64,000 nt of DNA from Pontiella sulfatireligans (GTDB lineage Bacteria; Verrucomicrobiota; Kiritimatiellia; Kiritimatiellales; Pontiellaceae): positions 1,674,001 through 1,738,000 of the forward strand of contig NZ_CAAHFH010000001.1 of NCBI RefSeq assembly GCF_900890705.1. The letters run 5' to 3'. The notes beneath the pieces are model-generated. The model did no database searches and was not told the DNA's origin. It saw only the letters and a program-made list of their open reading frames with translations. Numbering within the stretch: position 1 is the stretch's first letter; every line of letters begins with the position of its first letter. The position numbers and the translations under genes were made by a program. Below, piece after piece: positions 19,947-30,764 of this stretch.

Positions 19947-21185
19947 CTATGCGACTGCCGTAGGCACAACAGCCAGCAAGCAGACGTCGTCCTCAAAATC
20001 TTCAGAGGTGGAAAAGCACCGGACATCATGGAGGAGTTCGTCCATCAGAAGCTCGGAGGCCAGATCAAGGTGCTGCTTAATGAAAGCCATCAGCCGTTCT
20101 TCACCGTAGATTTCGTTATTGGCATCGTACGCTTCAAACACGCCATCGGTATAAAGCAGCAAAGCTTCGCCGGCGGTCAGGCAATATTTTTGCGTTGTGT
20201 ATGCATACCCCTCCACAATGCCCAGTGCAGGCTCGGGGGTCTGATCAGGAGACTCCAGTTTCGCAACCACTTGATTTGCCGGTTGAAGACATAACGGAGC
20301 AGGATGCCCAGCATTGGAAAACTGTATCATGCCAGTAGACACATCGAGCACCAAATAACACGCCGTGGCAAAAAGCAGAGAATCGGACTGACCGAAAACC
20401 TCTTTGAGACTTCGGTTTATTTTTCCAAGCAAGGCCCCGGGGTCGTCGCCCTGCGGCACAAGTTCCTCAATCAAGCCTCGCAAAAAGGTAGTCAGCAGTG
20501 CGGCTCGCACACCATGCCCAATAACATCACAGAAAAAGATCCCGACTTCATGTTCGGACAAAGGCAGAATCTCAAAAAAATCACCGGCCAGAGTCGAGGC
20601 AGGGATATAACGATGCGAAAAATTCGCACGTACCTTTTCGTTCATAACATCCAGAGGAAATTGCTTCAGCTGCCCGGAAACAAGGGCATGCTGAACCTCG
20701 CGAGCCAAGGCCAGGTCAGCTTCTATCTCCCGATTCCTCAAGCACAGCGTCTCTGCCAAATCTGCCATCTTTTTTTCTGCATCTTTACGTTCCGTAATAT
20801 CCTGAAGGACGCCGAGAGTACCAAAGCAGTCCCCCGACTCGTCGCGCAGAACCGTTGACATATCGCTCACCCAGCGCGTTTGCCCTGAGCGGGTTCGGAT
20901 TTGCATATCCGCCTGCCAGCGGTCCACCTGCCCAGAGCGATTCATACGGAAGCACTCCTCCTTCGACAATCCAGAGAGCTCGCCTTTCTGTTCAACATGA
21001 AGGACGAGGCTATCCCACATCTCCGGAGTGAGTTCTTCAGGAGCATAACCCGTAATCTCTTCAATATAGCCGCCCATGTATTCATAAGTCACCGAAACAA
21101 AGTTCCGGCGATACACAGCCGCATATCCCTGCTCAAGCGCTCTACTGAAATCTTCGATACTTCTCTGCATTCCTTTCGTTCGCAT
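19947..21185 (-). CDS. PAS domain-PP2C (RsbU/SpoIIE-type) serine phosphatase
   Basis: Protein of 412 residues with GGGAG seven bases before ATG. An N-terminal PAS domain (about 10-135, ending with the PAC motif GTLGVLQDITERKDAE) is followed by a coiled linker with LALAREVQHALV, then a PP2C-like phosphatase (about 170-405). Metal-binding acids are visible in AGDFFEI, GIFFCDVIGHG and LLYTDGVFEA, and CLLAVV near the end is typical. Such proteins dephosphorylate anti-anti-sigma factors in partner-switching pathways. No partner gene lies nearby, so the target is unknown. No membrane segment is seen. Confidence 0.85.
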   Translation of the reverse strand: MRTKGMQRSIEDFSRALEQGYAAVYRRNFVSVTYEYMGGYIEEITGYAPEELTPEMWDSLVLHVEQKGELSGLSKEECFRMNRSGQVDRWQADMQIRTRSGQTRWVSDMSTVLRDESGDCFGTLGVLQDITERKDAEKKMADLAETLCLRNREIEADLALAREVQHALVSGQLKQFPLDVMNEKVRANFSHRYIPASTLAGDFFEILPLSEHEVGIFFCDVIGHGVRAALLTTFLRGLIEELVPQGDDPGALLGKINRSLKEVFGQSDSLLFATACYLVLDVSTGMIQFSNAGHPAPLCLQPANQVVAKLESPDQTPEPALGIVEGYAYTTQKYCLTAGEALLLYTDGVFEAYDANNEIYGEERLMAFIKQHLDLASELLMDELLHDVRCFSTSEDFEDDVCLLAVVPTAVA

Positions 21186-21282
21186 ATTGCGCTCCCAACG
21201 GGGTCAATATTCCCTTGAGCAGGTCGATGAGACTATCAGATTGGAGGGTAAAACACAACGTTCGCCCCTCCGACCATTAGAA

Positions 21283-23571
<2,289 letters not shown>

Positions 23572-23699
23572 GATATTCCCCTGAGAGTTTATGTTTATAG
23601 CGATTTATCAAGATGCCACCCGCATCCCGGACGCCATAGAAACCGTGTTGCTTGAGCGCATTGAAAGGTTTTTTCAATGTGCGCATTCCGAAACGGTGT

Positions 23700-23727
23700 A
23701 AAAAAAACATCCCGCAAGGGCGGGACG
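23700..23727 (-). terminator. Intrinsic terminator after the PEP-CTERM gene
   Basis: On the minus strand GTCCCGC-CCTT-GCGGGAT forms a seven-pair stem followed by eight T residues. It lies about 30 bp after the stop of the PEP-CTERM gene and upstream of the pyrophosphatase start, separating the two transcription units. Confidence 0.8.
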
Positions 23728-23756
23728 TTTTATTTCTATCGATGTGTGATGGGAAT

Positions 23757-24584
23757 TTAGATCATAAAGCATCTGCGAATGAAAAGAATCGCACCGCCAA
23801 ATGCACTGATTAAACCCAAAGTCGCCGGTTCCGGGATGGGCGTAACATCACCGATCGTCTCACCGATCCGGATTTCGTCCACATAGCCAATATTAGCGCC
23901 TAGGGTGAGCCCGAAATGCGTAATCGGCGAAAAGGTGGCTCCCGTCGAGGCGATCGTATGGGAGGCGCTCCCAGCCACATCGGTCAGATCGGTTGGATCA
24001 AAGTAAGTCGTCATCGTGCCGGCATCGAGATTTACCTCGGAAACGACGAAATGAAGCCCGGCGGTCGTGGGGCCGTCAACATCGTCAATACCGCTCGGGA
24101 CTCCAAAGTTGCCCCATCCTGTGGACGTCGCGCGAACCATGGCCTGCATAACCGGACCCATGGTGCTGGAGGCTCCCACCGCCCCGCTCAAAAGCCCTGC
24201 GGTGAAGCCGGTTGTGGCGTTATCGGCATCGAACAGGTAACTCATATAAACGGTTCCACTACTGATCGCACCGTCGGTCAGTTCCAATTGCAGGTTTTTG
24301 GTGCCGGCGATCAGTACATCCATCCCCCCATACTGCCCCTCTACCTCCAACGAGTTTCCCTGGCCGTCGGTGTAGGATAGCCCCGCTGAGTCGTAGGTTC
24401 TCATCCGATAGTTGGTGAGCGTCGCATTGTTGGTGAAGCCCATGCCGCCCGGCATAGCCCTGACCCGGATATTCCCAACCGCGTCGAATCCTTCATAGGC
24501 CAGCAACGTGGCCTGCGCGCTCATGCTGGAGACCGCCAACAACGCCACGGCCATCATTATCCGTTTTCCTTTTGTATATTTCAT
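23757..24584 (-). CDS. PEP-CTERM protein with one LamG-like domain
   Basis: Protein of 275 residues starting at ATG 24584 (AAAGG upstream). Signal peptide MKYTKGKRIMMAVALLAVSSMSAQA; LamG-like domain about 25-240; C-terminal sorting tail IPEPATLGLISAFGGAILF followed by RR. PEP-CTERM tails direct export, proteolytic removal and sometimes cell-surface or EPS association through an exosortase, which is not in this window. The LamG-like domain is about 80% identical by eye to the second LamG-like domain of the large protein at 256-4842, including YVDEIRIG and AGLHFVVS blocks, so one was copied from the other. Confidence 0.85.
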   Translation of the reverse strand: MKYTKGKRIMMAVALLAVSSMSAQATLLAYEGFDAVGNIRVRAMPGGMGFTNNATLTNYRMRTYDSAGLSYTDGQGNSLEVEGQYGGMDVLIAGTKNLQLELTDGAISSGTVYMSYLFDADNATTGFTAGLLSGAVGASSTMGPVMQAMVRATSTGWGNFGVPSGIDDVDGPTTAGLHFVVSEVNLDAGTMTTYFDPTDLTDVAGSASHTIASTGATFSPITHFGLTLGANIGYVDEIRIGETIGDVTPIPEPATLGLISAFGGAILFIRRCFMI

Positions 24585-24717
24585 AATTACCTTTCCTTTT
24601 CCGTTATGCATCCAGTCGCCTCGTTGCTTCCAGATACTTCTTATCTCTCGGAGTCGATCTATACTACAGACTCTTGAGATTTAATTTATATCACCTTCAT
24701 ACGGAGGATGTGTGATT

Positions 24718-24730
24718 CGTTTTGCGACCA
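24718..24730 (-). promoter_or_regulatory. Candidate operator TGGTCGCAAAACG
   Basis: This is the third copy of the motif described at 79-93 and 4954-4966. It lies about 135 bp upstream of the PEP-CTERM start and has the same orientation relative to the gene. Confidence 0.35.
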
Positions 24731-24836
24731 GGAAAGGGTCCAGTTTGCGAACGGCTCTCCGGAACCGCACTCACCTGAAAAAATACGACAGCGTGCCGAA
24801 GCTCGCTCTGAATCGGATCCTATATCCGCATGATGG

Positions 24837-24914
24837 TTGTTCAATTTTTAGGCGAATGAACTGCTGCTCTGCAGCGTCCACATTGATGCGGTTGGTGATC
24901 GCATTGAACTCGTC
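24837..24914 (-). pseudogene. C-terminal fragment of a LamG/heparinase-type secreted protein
   Basis: The minus-strand peptide DEFNAITNRINVDAAEQQF followed by IRLKIEQ matches the end of the first protein in the window (SVTNRTDIENQEF then IRLKIERQ). Outside these 26 codons the similarity stops and no start is present. The surrounding 24585-25543 is about 960 bp without an intact gene. Confidence 0.6.
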
Positions 24915-25010
24915 GTTCACCCCCCTAGTAATGGGGCGGAGGTTAAGCCTTTTTAGCCTGACCTCATCTCTCTGCATTCCGAGGTAAAAACCCGTGGTTC
25001 AGGACATTTG

Positions 25011-25038
25011 GGCAGAATAATTAGGCGGCAGAATAATT
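25011..25038 (+). repeat. GGCAGAATRATT tandem-pair repeat, chromosomal copy
   Basis: GGCAGAATAATT occurs twice here, separated by AGGC. The same two-unit structure appears inside the integrated element at 57815-57842 and, degenerate, at 62430-62456. It lies in gene debris and has no coding role. Confidence 0.6.
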
Positions 25039-25258
25039 TTTGGGATAGTAGGAAGTAGCGCCTGGCCTCAGCGAGAAACGAGCGTGGGCCCGGCTGGCCC
25101 GTACGAAATGGATTCAATGTTCTACAACCATTCACTCGGTCATTAGAGGTTCACTTCGTTCGTGAGTTAAGCCTACGGTTTGAGAAGAGATTTTATGGTG
25201 CTATAAAATTATATTCTGCGAGCGACAAACCTGTTTTCACCGACAATTAGGGGCTTAA

Positions 25259-25408
25259 CCTCCAACCCATTACCCCGCCGCCCGTACCGAGGACTTCGCA
25301 GCCCGCATGGGTCCATGGTTCGAAGATGAGACCCTCAAAACCACTCCAAGCCACCTACACAAGGAGAAATGCAAAGTTCTAGACGAGTTGAACCGGGAAG
25401 AAACTTAG
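25259..25408 (+). pseudogene. Possible 3' fragment of an unidentified gene
   Basis: A 49-codon open frame without a proper start ends at TAG 25406-25408 and reads as protein (TEDFAARMGPWFEDETLK, then a lysine-rich HLHKEKCKVLDELNREE). I do not recognise the family. Position among other debris suggests the tail of a deleted gene; a chance open frame is also possible. Confidence 0.25.
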
Positions 25409-25543
25409 CAAGGGGGTACATGCCAATAAGATCTAGTACCATCACGGTGCTATTGTCCATTTAGTTCGGGATACCATCCATGGCAATTGCGCCTGCCACT
25501 ACGTAGATTGAGTCCCATTAAGAACTTAATCAGGAGATTTAAT

Positions 25544-26512
25544 ATGAAAGCGACAGATAAGCCTAGATGGTACAAATGCGACGTACCGAAAAACGAAATG
25601 AAAGCACTCATGCAAAAGAGCGATGCCGTCGGTATTACGCACACCGCGCTTTATTTGACCCTGCTGATCGGGTTGGGAGTGCTCGCCTACCGCGCCATCG
25701 GCACTCCCTGGGTGATTCCGGCATTCTTTGCGTATGGCACCGTCTACTGTTTTTTCAACCACATGATGCACGAAACATTTCACGGTACGCCCTTCAAAAA
25801 TAAAAACCTGAACGGGTTCTGGTGCTGGGTCGCATCATTCTTTAACGGGGTGGAAATGGTGCACAACCGCTACGGACACATGCAGCACCACAATTTCACC
25901 TATTATGAAGAGGATGATCCGGAAATTGAAATCCAACGCCCCGTTTCCATCTGGAAAATGATTCCTAAGTTTTTTGCTGTCGGCCTTTTTAATCCGCTCC
26001 CCATTATCCGGCATGCGCTGGGCAATATCAGCGATGATGCCAAACAGATCGTTCCTAAAAATGAGTGGAATAAAATGATCTGGAGCTCCCGGCTTTGGTT
26101 GATTGGCCACGGATGTGTCATTGCATCCTGTTTTGTGTTCAACACATGGCTGCCGGTGGTTTACACCCTGTTCGCGCGTTTTTACGGCGCACCGCTGGGC
26201 CGCTCGCTTGATCTTATTCAGCATACCGGCATGGAAGTAAATGTGCGCGATCACCGACTCTGCTCACGCACCATCTACCTTAATCCGTTCACGCGTTTCC
26301 TGTACTGGAACATGAATTACCACATCGAGCACCACATGTTCCCGGCCATCCCGTTCCATGCCCTGCCAAAGCTGCATGAAAAAATCAAAGATCAGCTTCC
26401 GGAAACCCATCCCAGCTGGTTCGCGGCCTATCGCGAAATTATTCCGACCGTCCTTAAGCAGCAGAAAGATCCGAACTATTGCTTCACTCCCACCATCCCG
26501 GAGAAGGCGTAA
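25544..26512 (+). CDS. Membrane fatty-acid-desaturase-family diiron protein
   Basis: Protein of 322 residues; CAGGAG precedes ATG 25544. Four or so membrane helices and the three histidine boxes of the desaturase/hydroxylase family are present: HETFH (box 1), HMQHH (box 2) and HIEHH (box 3). Family members use O2 and two irons to desaturate or hydroxylate lipid chains or other hydrophobic substrates. Its stop overlaps the next start by one base (TAATG), coupling it to a sugar-isomerase-like gene rather than to lipid genes, so the substrate may not be a fatty acid. Confidence 0.8.
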   Translation: MKATDKPRWYKCDVPKNEMKALMQKSDAVGITHTALYLTLLIGLGVLAYRAIGTPWVIPAFFAYGTVYCFFNHMMHETFHGTPFKNKNLNGFWCWVASFFNGVEMVHNRYGHMQHHNFTYYEEDDPEIEIQRPVSIWKMIPKFFAVGLFNPLPIIRHALGNISDDAKQIVPKNEWNKMIWSSRLWLIGHGCVIASCFVFNTWLPVVYTLFARFYGAPLGRSLDLIQHTGMEVNVRDHRLCSRTIYLNPFTRFLYWNMNYHIEHHMFPAIPFHALPKLHEKIKDQLPETHPSWFAAYREIIPTVLKQQKDPNYCFTPTIPEKA

Positions 26513-27324
26513 TGGAAATTAAATTCTTCACCCCGCACTGGGGTTATGAACATCGGGATTTCAAAACGTATTGTCACGATGTCGCAAAAGCCGGCTTTGA
26601 CGGCATTGAGCTCAACCTCAGCACCGATCCAGCTGAGACAGTAGTGCAATTGGACCTGCTTAAAGAAAATGGACTCGAATACGTGGCTCAGCATTCCGGC
26701 ACATGCGCGCATGACTTTGAGGAACACAAAGCGCATTACCGCGAAAATCTTGAACGCATCACGGCACTCAAACCACAGAAACTGAATTGCCATACGGGAA
26801 TTGATTTCTTCACATTTGAGCAAAATCTGGAGATCGTCGACATTGCACTGGAGGTCGGCGCATCCTGTGGTGTTCCGATTGTGCATGAAACGCATAGGGG
26901 TCGCTTTCCGTATCACGCCGCTCTGACTTTCCAATATCTGGAAGCGCGGACGGAACTTCGGCTCACCGCGGATTTCTCCCATTGGTGTTGTGTTTCTGAA
27001 TCACTGTTGGAAGGACAGGAAGCATTCGTCGATATGGCCATAGAAAGGGCGGATCACATCCATTCCCGCGTTGGCTATGATCAGGGGCCGCAAATCAACG
27101 ATCCTCGTGCGCCTGAAAACGCATATATTGTTGAACGCTTTCTTAGTTGGTGGGACCGAATTGTTGAAATACACCAAGCCAAGGATTCAGAAACCCTAAC
27201 CATAACGACCGAGTTCGGCCCTTGGCCCTATACCGCTTCACTGCCCCTTACGCAGCAAGCGATTTCCAGCCAGTGGGACATCAATATTTATATGATGCAT
27301 CTATTGCGCAAGCGCTATCGATAG
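26512..27324 (+). CDS. Xylose-isomerase-like TIM-barrel sugar isomerase/epimerase
   Basis: Protein of 270 residues beginning MEIKFFTPHWGYEH at 26512, with GGAG just upstream inside the desaturase end. It shows the AP-endonuclease-2 / sugar phosphate isomerase pattern: AKAGFDGIELNL, LNCHTGIDFF, VPIVHETHRGR, LTADFSHWC and ITTEFGPWPY, where Glu, Asp, His and Glu normally bind the metal. It likely isomerises or epimerises a sugar or cyclitol. The 3' end overlaps the convergent AraC gene by 10 bp. Confidence 0.8.
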   Translation: MEIKFFTPHWGYEHRDFKTYCHDVAKAGFDGIELNLSTDPAETVVQLDLLKENGLEYVAQHSGTCAHDFEEHKAHYRENLERITALKPQKLNCHTGIDFFTFEQNLEIVDIALEVGASCGVPIVHETHRGRFPYHAALTFQYLEARTELRLTADFSHWCCVSESLLEGQEAFVDMAIERADHIHSRVGYDQGPQINDPRAPENAYIVERFLSWWDRIVEIHQAKDSETLTITTEFGPWPYTASLPLTQQAISSQWDINIYMMHLLRKRYR

Positions 27325-28325
27325 TCGCGCGGCGAGATGCCCATGATCTTTTTGAAGATCCGGGAAAAGTAGTATGGATCGGGGAAGCCGAGTTGCTCAC
27401 CCACTTCACTGATGCGCATTCCCGTTGTGGTCAACAGCTCGCAGGCACGCTGAATCTTGAGTCGATTGAAATAGTCGATCGGCGTGCTGTAGTAGCGCTT
27501 GCTGAAAAGCACGCCGTAGTGGTTCAGGCTCATGCCGGCAATGTTGGCCAGTTCCTTCAGGGGCAATTTGCGCGCAAGATTGCGGTGCATGAACTCGACG
27601 GTCTTGTCGATGTTTTCATCAGCGGTGCGGCTACGCTGTTCGGATGACCTCATGCGCAGCTGGATGACACCAAGCAGCTGGCTCAGTGCGCCGGTCGCGG
27701 CAACTAGCGTGGAGTAGGTATGTACCTTGCTCATGAACTGATAGAGCTGTTCAATGCAGGCAGCCATTTCCTGATGCTGTGGCAGATGTATGACCGGGCT
27801 TCCTGTAGAGGGAAAAACCAGCTCACAGAATTCCGCGGCCTGTTTCCCCTGGAAGTGCACCCAATGGTTGGACCATGGTTGCCCCGGATTGGCACCGTAT
27901 TTATGCGGAACGTGTGCGGGCACGAGAAAGGCGCTGTGTTTTTCCACCGTCCATTCATTACCATCGAGTTCGAGCCAGCCTTGTCCGTCGTCGCAATAGA
28001 TCAGGATATAGTCATAGCTTCCGATCGGTCGGGGTATGTAGTGCGCTGGCGACGCTCCCTGAAAACCGACGCGCGTGCAGAGCAGATCGCCCGTAATCGG
28101 CTTTTGCAGAAACTCATCGCGCAAAGCTGACGCAAGATGCGCCATACGCATATCCGGGAACGCGCCGCGCTGGGCACGGCGGATGTCAGGAAGAGGGATA
28201 TCCGAAAAATCCGAAAACTTAAGCCCTGCTTGTTTGAGCAGTTTGCTTACTTCTGTTTCACTCCTCTGTTGCATTGAGCTCTGATACATCGGGATATTGT
28301 CCATTATTTCCAAAATCCTGTCCAT
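27315..28325 (-). CDS. AraC-family transcriptional regulator
   Basis: Protein of up to 336 residues; ATG 28325 or ATG 28304 could start it, and neither has a strong ribosome site. An N-terminal cupin-like sensor (about 60-190) has the arabinose-binding pattern (VPAHVPHKYGANPGQPWSNHW). The C-terminal double HTH (about 235-336) is clear: LKELANIAGMSLNHYGVLF and ISEVGEQLGFPDPYYFSRIFKK, ending GISPRDYR. It is divergent from the glycyl radical gene with only about 56 bp between starts, so it probably controls that operon in response to its substrate. Confidence 0.9.
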   Translation of the reverse strand: MDRILEIMDNIPMYQSSMQQRSETEVSKLLKQAGLKFSDFSDIPLPDIRRAQRGAFPDMRMAHLASALRDEFLQKPITGDLLCTRVGFQGASPAHYIPRPIGSYDYILIYCDDGQGWLELDGNEWTVEKHSAFLVPAHVPHKYGANPGQPWSNHWVHFQGKQAAEFCELVFPSTGSPVIHLPQHQEMAACIEQLYQFMSKVHTYSTLVAATGALSQLLGVIQLRMRSSEQRSRTADENIDKTVEFMHRNLARKLPLKELANIAGMSLNHYGVLFSKRYYSTPIDYFNRLKIQRACELLTTTGMRISEVGEQLGFPDPYYFSRIFKKIMGISPRDYR

Positions 28326-28381
28326 GGAAAAATATGAGGAAAAGCGGAATAACTAAGACACCAATTCACGAGGATAAAATT

Positions 28382-30697
28382 ATGAAAACCTTTGACTATA
28401 CAGACACCGAGCGCATCTATGCGGCAGATCTGCACAACAGCAACTTTAAACCCAATAATCGCATCAAGCGACTGATTGATCGCCGCGACTGGCTGGCTAA
28501 AAACCATAAAAAAGATATCTACTGCGACAACGCGGAGTTCCTGATCTATCACTGGTCCGGGAAAGCGGAAACCTTTGCGGCGGCAACCGGTGAGCAGGCC
28601 GCTTCCGAAGACGAGCGCATCAATATCGGCGACCACACCGCGCGTGTCGATGTCGGCGGTCCGTTCCCGTATGCGGCGCAGATGCCTTCCAAGGTCAATG
28701 GCTATGAGCCGACCGTCACCAACTGGGCGGACGATTATGCCTTCTTCCTTCGTCACTCCGAAGCGGAGGTGCATCCATACGAGCAGATCGTCGGTGAATT
28801 TCACTGGCAGTTAGACGAAGCGCGCTACTACAAATATCCGAAATCCCACGCCGACTTGGGGCTGGTTGCCCGCGAATTGGGCGCCGGTGGATTTAGTCTA
28901 GCGCATTGCTGTCCGGATCTTTCCATCGGTCTTAAACTCGGCTGGGGTGGACTGCTGGAAAAAATTCGTAAAAACCGCAATAAGCATGCGACGTATGGTA
29001 ACGAAAAATCTGTGACCTATCTGGATGCCAGTGAACAGGTCGTTCTGTCTGTCATCGACTTTGTGCAGCGCCATGGCGAAAAGGCCGCTAAGCTGGCCGA
29101 AACCGAAATGGATCCGGTAAAAAAAGAGTCCTACGAACTCGTCGCGAAAAATTGCGCAAACATTTCCTATGAACCGCCGAAGACGTACCACGAGGCGTTG
29201 CAGTGGATTATGCTCTACATGATTGTAGAGCGCGTCAATGGGCACGGAAACGGCTATGGCCGTTTTGACCAGTTGCTGATACCGTTCTATAAGGCCGACA
29301 AAGCCGCAGGACGTATCGACCGCGAACGCGCTCGCGAACTGCTGGGAGAATGGTATTTAAAATATGGCCCTCATCTTTCGTATGGCGGACGGAACGAAGA
29401 TGGTTCCGATGCCACCAACGAAATGAGTTGGATCGGGCTGGAAGCCTACGATTTGGTCGGCGGATACAACCAATTTGGCGTACAATGGCACAAGGATATG
29501 GATCCAGACTTTTTTAAATATTCATGTGATGTCGTCGGCCGTCATGGCTGCGGGGTGCCAGCGCTCGTCAACTCCGATGTCCTCGTTGCCAGCCAGTTGC
29601 GTACCGGTTTCGATGAAAAGCATGCGATGAACACGTCGTACAGCGGATGCCAGTGGTACTGTATTCCGGGCCGCGAATATCAGGATCAGGATGTAAACTG
29701 TATTGTCCTCATCTCTCCGATGCAACGCGCTATCGATATGGCCATTGAACAGGGCATTGAAGGGTGGGACGGCTTCTGGAACCTCTACTGTGAAGAGGTG
29801 GATAAAAGCGGCGAAGCCTTAGTGAATTTTAAAAACGAAGCGTACAAATATCACGCTCAACTGTGGCCGGAAATGATCACCTCGTTGGTTTCTTATGGCC
29901 CAATTGAAAAAGGGCGCGACATTACCGACTTTGATTCCGTGGACTATAACTATCCGTCTGTAAATGTTCTGGGCGTTCCGAACGTGGTGGATTCCATGTA
30001 TGCGCTGAAAAAGGCCGTGTTCGAAGACAGGAAGTTTTCGCTCAAGCAGGTTCGCGATGCCTGCGAATGCGACTGGACTGGCGAAGGCGAGGAAATTATA
30101 CGCCAGGTGTTGTTGAATCTTCCAAAGTTTGGAAATGACGAGGATGGCGTCGATGCCATGGCCATACAGATCTCTGAACAGGTCCGTGAAGTTATGGAAG
30201 CGAAGCGCAGCATTAAGGGCGGCCACTTCCGTACATCGCTTTTCCAATATCAGGGACACACGGTCGCGGGGCCATACCTTGGCGCAACACCGGATGGCCG
30301 TAAACGCAAGGAACCACTCGCACACGGCATGAACCCGATGCATGGCCGCAATCGTGCCGGCATGACCGCCACGGCAAATTCCTTCTGCAAGCTGGACTTT
30401 GCCAAGTATCAGGGCGGTTCGTTCCAAATAGAGTTGCATCCGAGCTATTTCGCGGAAGATGCCGACCGTGGTGAGCTGGTCGATCAGTTTGCTCAGACGT
30501 TCTTTGAAAAAGGCGGCGTGCAGATCAATCTGAACGTTTTCGATCTGGAAGATCTAAAGGATGCCTATGACCATCCGGAGAAAGATGAATACGACGATAT
30601 CGTTGTGAAAGTTACTGGCTATTCTGCCCACTTCACCAAGATGGATCGTCAGTTCCAGAAGGAATTCATCACCCGCGTGAACTACAAGTCATTGTAA
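28382..30697 (+). CDS. Glycyl radical enzyme of unassigned subfamily
   Basis: Protein of 771 residues (GAGGAT before ATG 28382) with the pyruvate-formate-lyase / dehydratase fold. The C-terminal radical motif is VKVTGYSAHF (Gly746). The active-site loop reads SGCQWYCIPGREY: Cys423 is followed by Gln424 and Trp425, not by the Cys-x-Glu found in glycerol, propanediol, choline and hydroxyproline enzymes, nor by the Cys-Cys of pyruvate formate-lyase; a second Cys sits at 427. The reaction cannot be assigned. Neighbouring activase, sugar porter, isomerase and URO-D-fold genes suggest a sugar-, polyol- or methoxylated-polyol-type substrate (inference). Confidence 0.85.
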   Translation: MKTFDYTDTERIYAADLHNSNFKPNNRIKRLIDRRDWLAKNHKKDIYCDNAEFLIYHWSGKAETFAAATGEQAASEDERINIGDHTARVDVGGPFPYAAQMPSKVNGYEPTVTNWADDYAFFLRHSEAEVHPYEQIVGEFHWQLDEARYYKYPKSHADLGLVARELGAGGFSLAHCCPDLSIGLKLGWGGLLEKIRKNRNKHATYGNEKSVTYLDASEQVVLSVIDFVQRHGEKAAKLAETEMDPVKKESYELVAKNCANISYEPPKTYHEALQWIMLYMIVERVNGHGNGYGRFDQLLIPFYKADKAAGRIDRERARELLGEWYLKYGPHLSYGGRNEDGSDATNEMSWIGLEAYDLVGGYNQFGVQWHKDMDPDFFKYSCDVVGRHGCGVPALVNSDVLVASQLRTGFDEKHAMNTSYSGCQWYCIPGREYQDQDVNCIVLISPMQRAIDMAIEQGIEGWDGFWNLYCEEVDKSGEALVNFKNEAYKYHAQLWPEMITSLVSYGPIEKGRDITDFDSVDYNYPSVNVLGVPNVVDSMYALKKAVFEDRKFSLKQVRDACECDWTGEGEEIIRQVLLNLPKFGNDEDGVDAMAIQISEQVREVMEAKRSIKGGHFRTSLFQYQGHTVAGPYLGATPDGRKRKEPLAHGMNPMHGRNRAGMTATANSFCKLDFAKYQGGSFQIELHPSYFAEDADRGELVDQFAQTFFEKGGVQINLNVFDLEDLKDAYDHPEKDEYDDIVVKVTGYSAHFTKMDRQFQKEFITRVNYKSL

Positions 30698-30705
30698 AAA
30701 AATAG

Positions 30706-30756
30706 AACCACGAATTACGCAAAAATAGAATTGAAGCGTTCGTGTAGTTTGTGGTT
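30706..30756 (+). repeat. Imperfect inverted repeat AACCACGAATTACGC ... GTTTGTGGTT
   Basis: This lies between the glycyl radical enzyme and its activase. The left arm AACCACGAATTACGC pairs imperfectly with GCGTTCGTGTAGTTTGTGGTT. The sequence belongs to the ACCACGAAATACACGAA type that recurs in the integrated element (50434, 57770, 62524, 62676). It could fold in the mRNA and modulate expression of the downstream gene. Confidence 0.5.
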
Positions 30757-30764
30757 AATCAATT

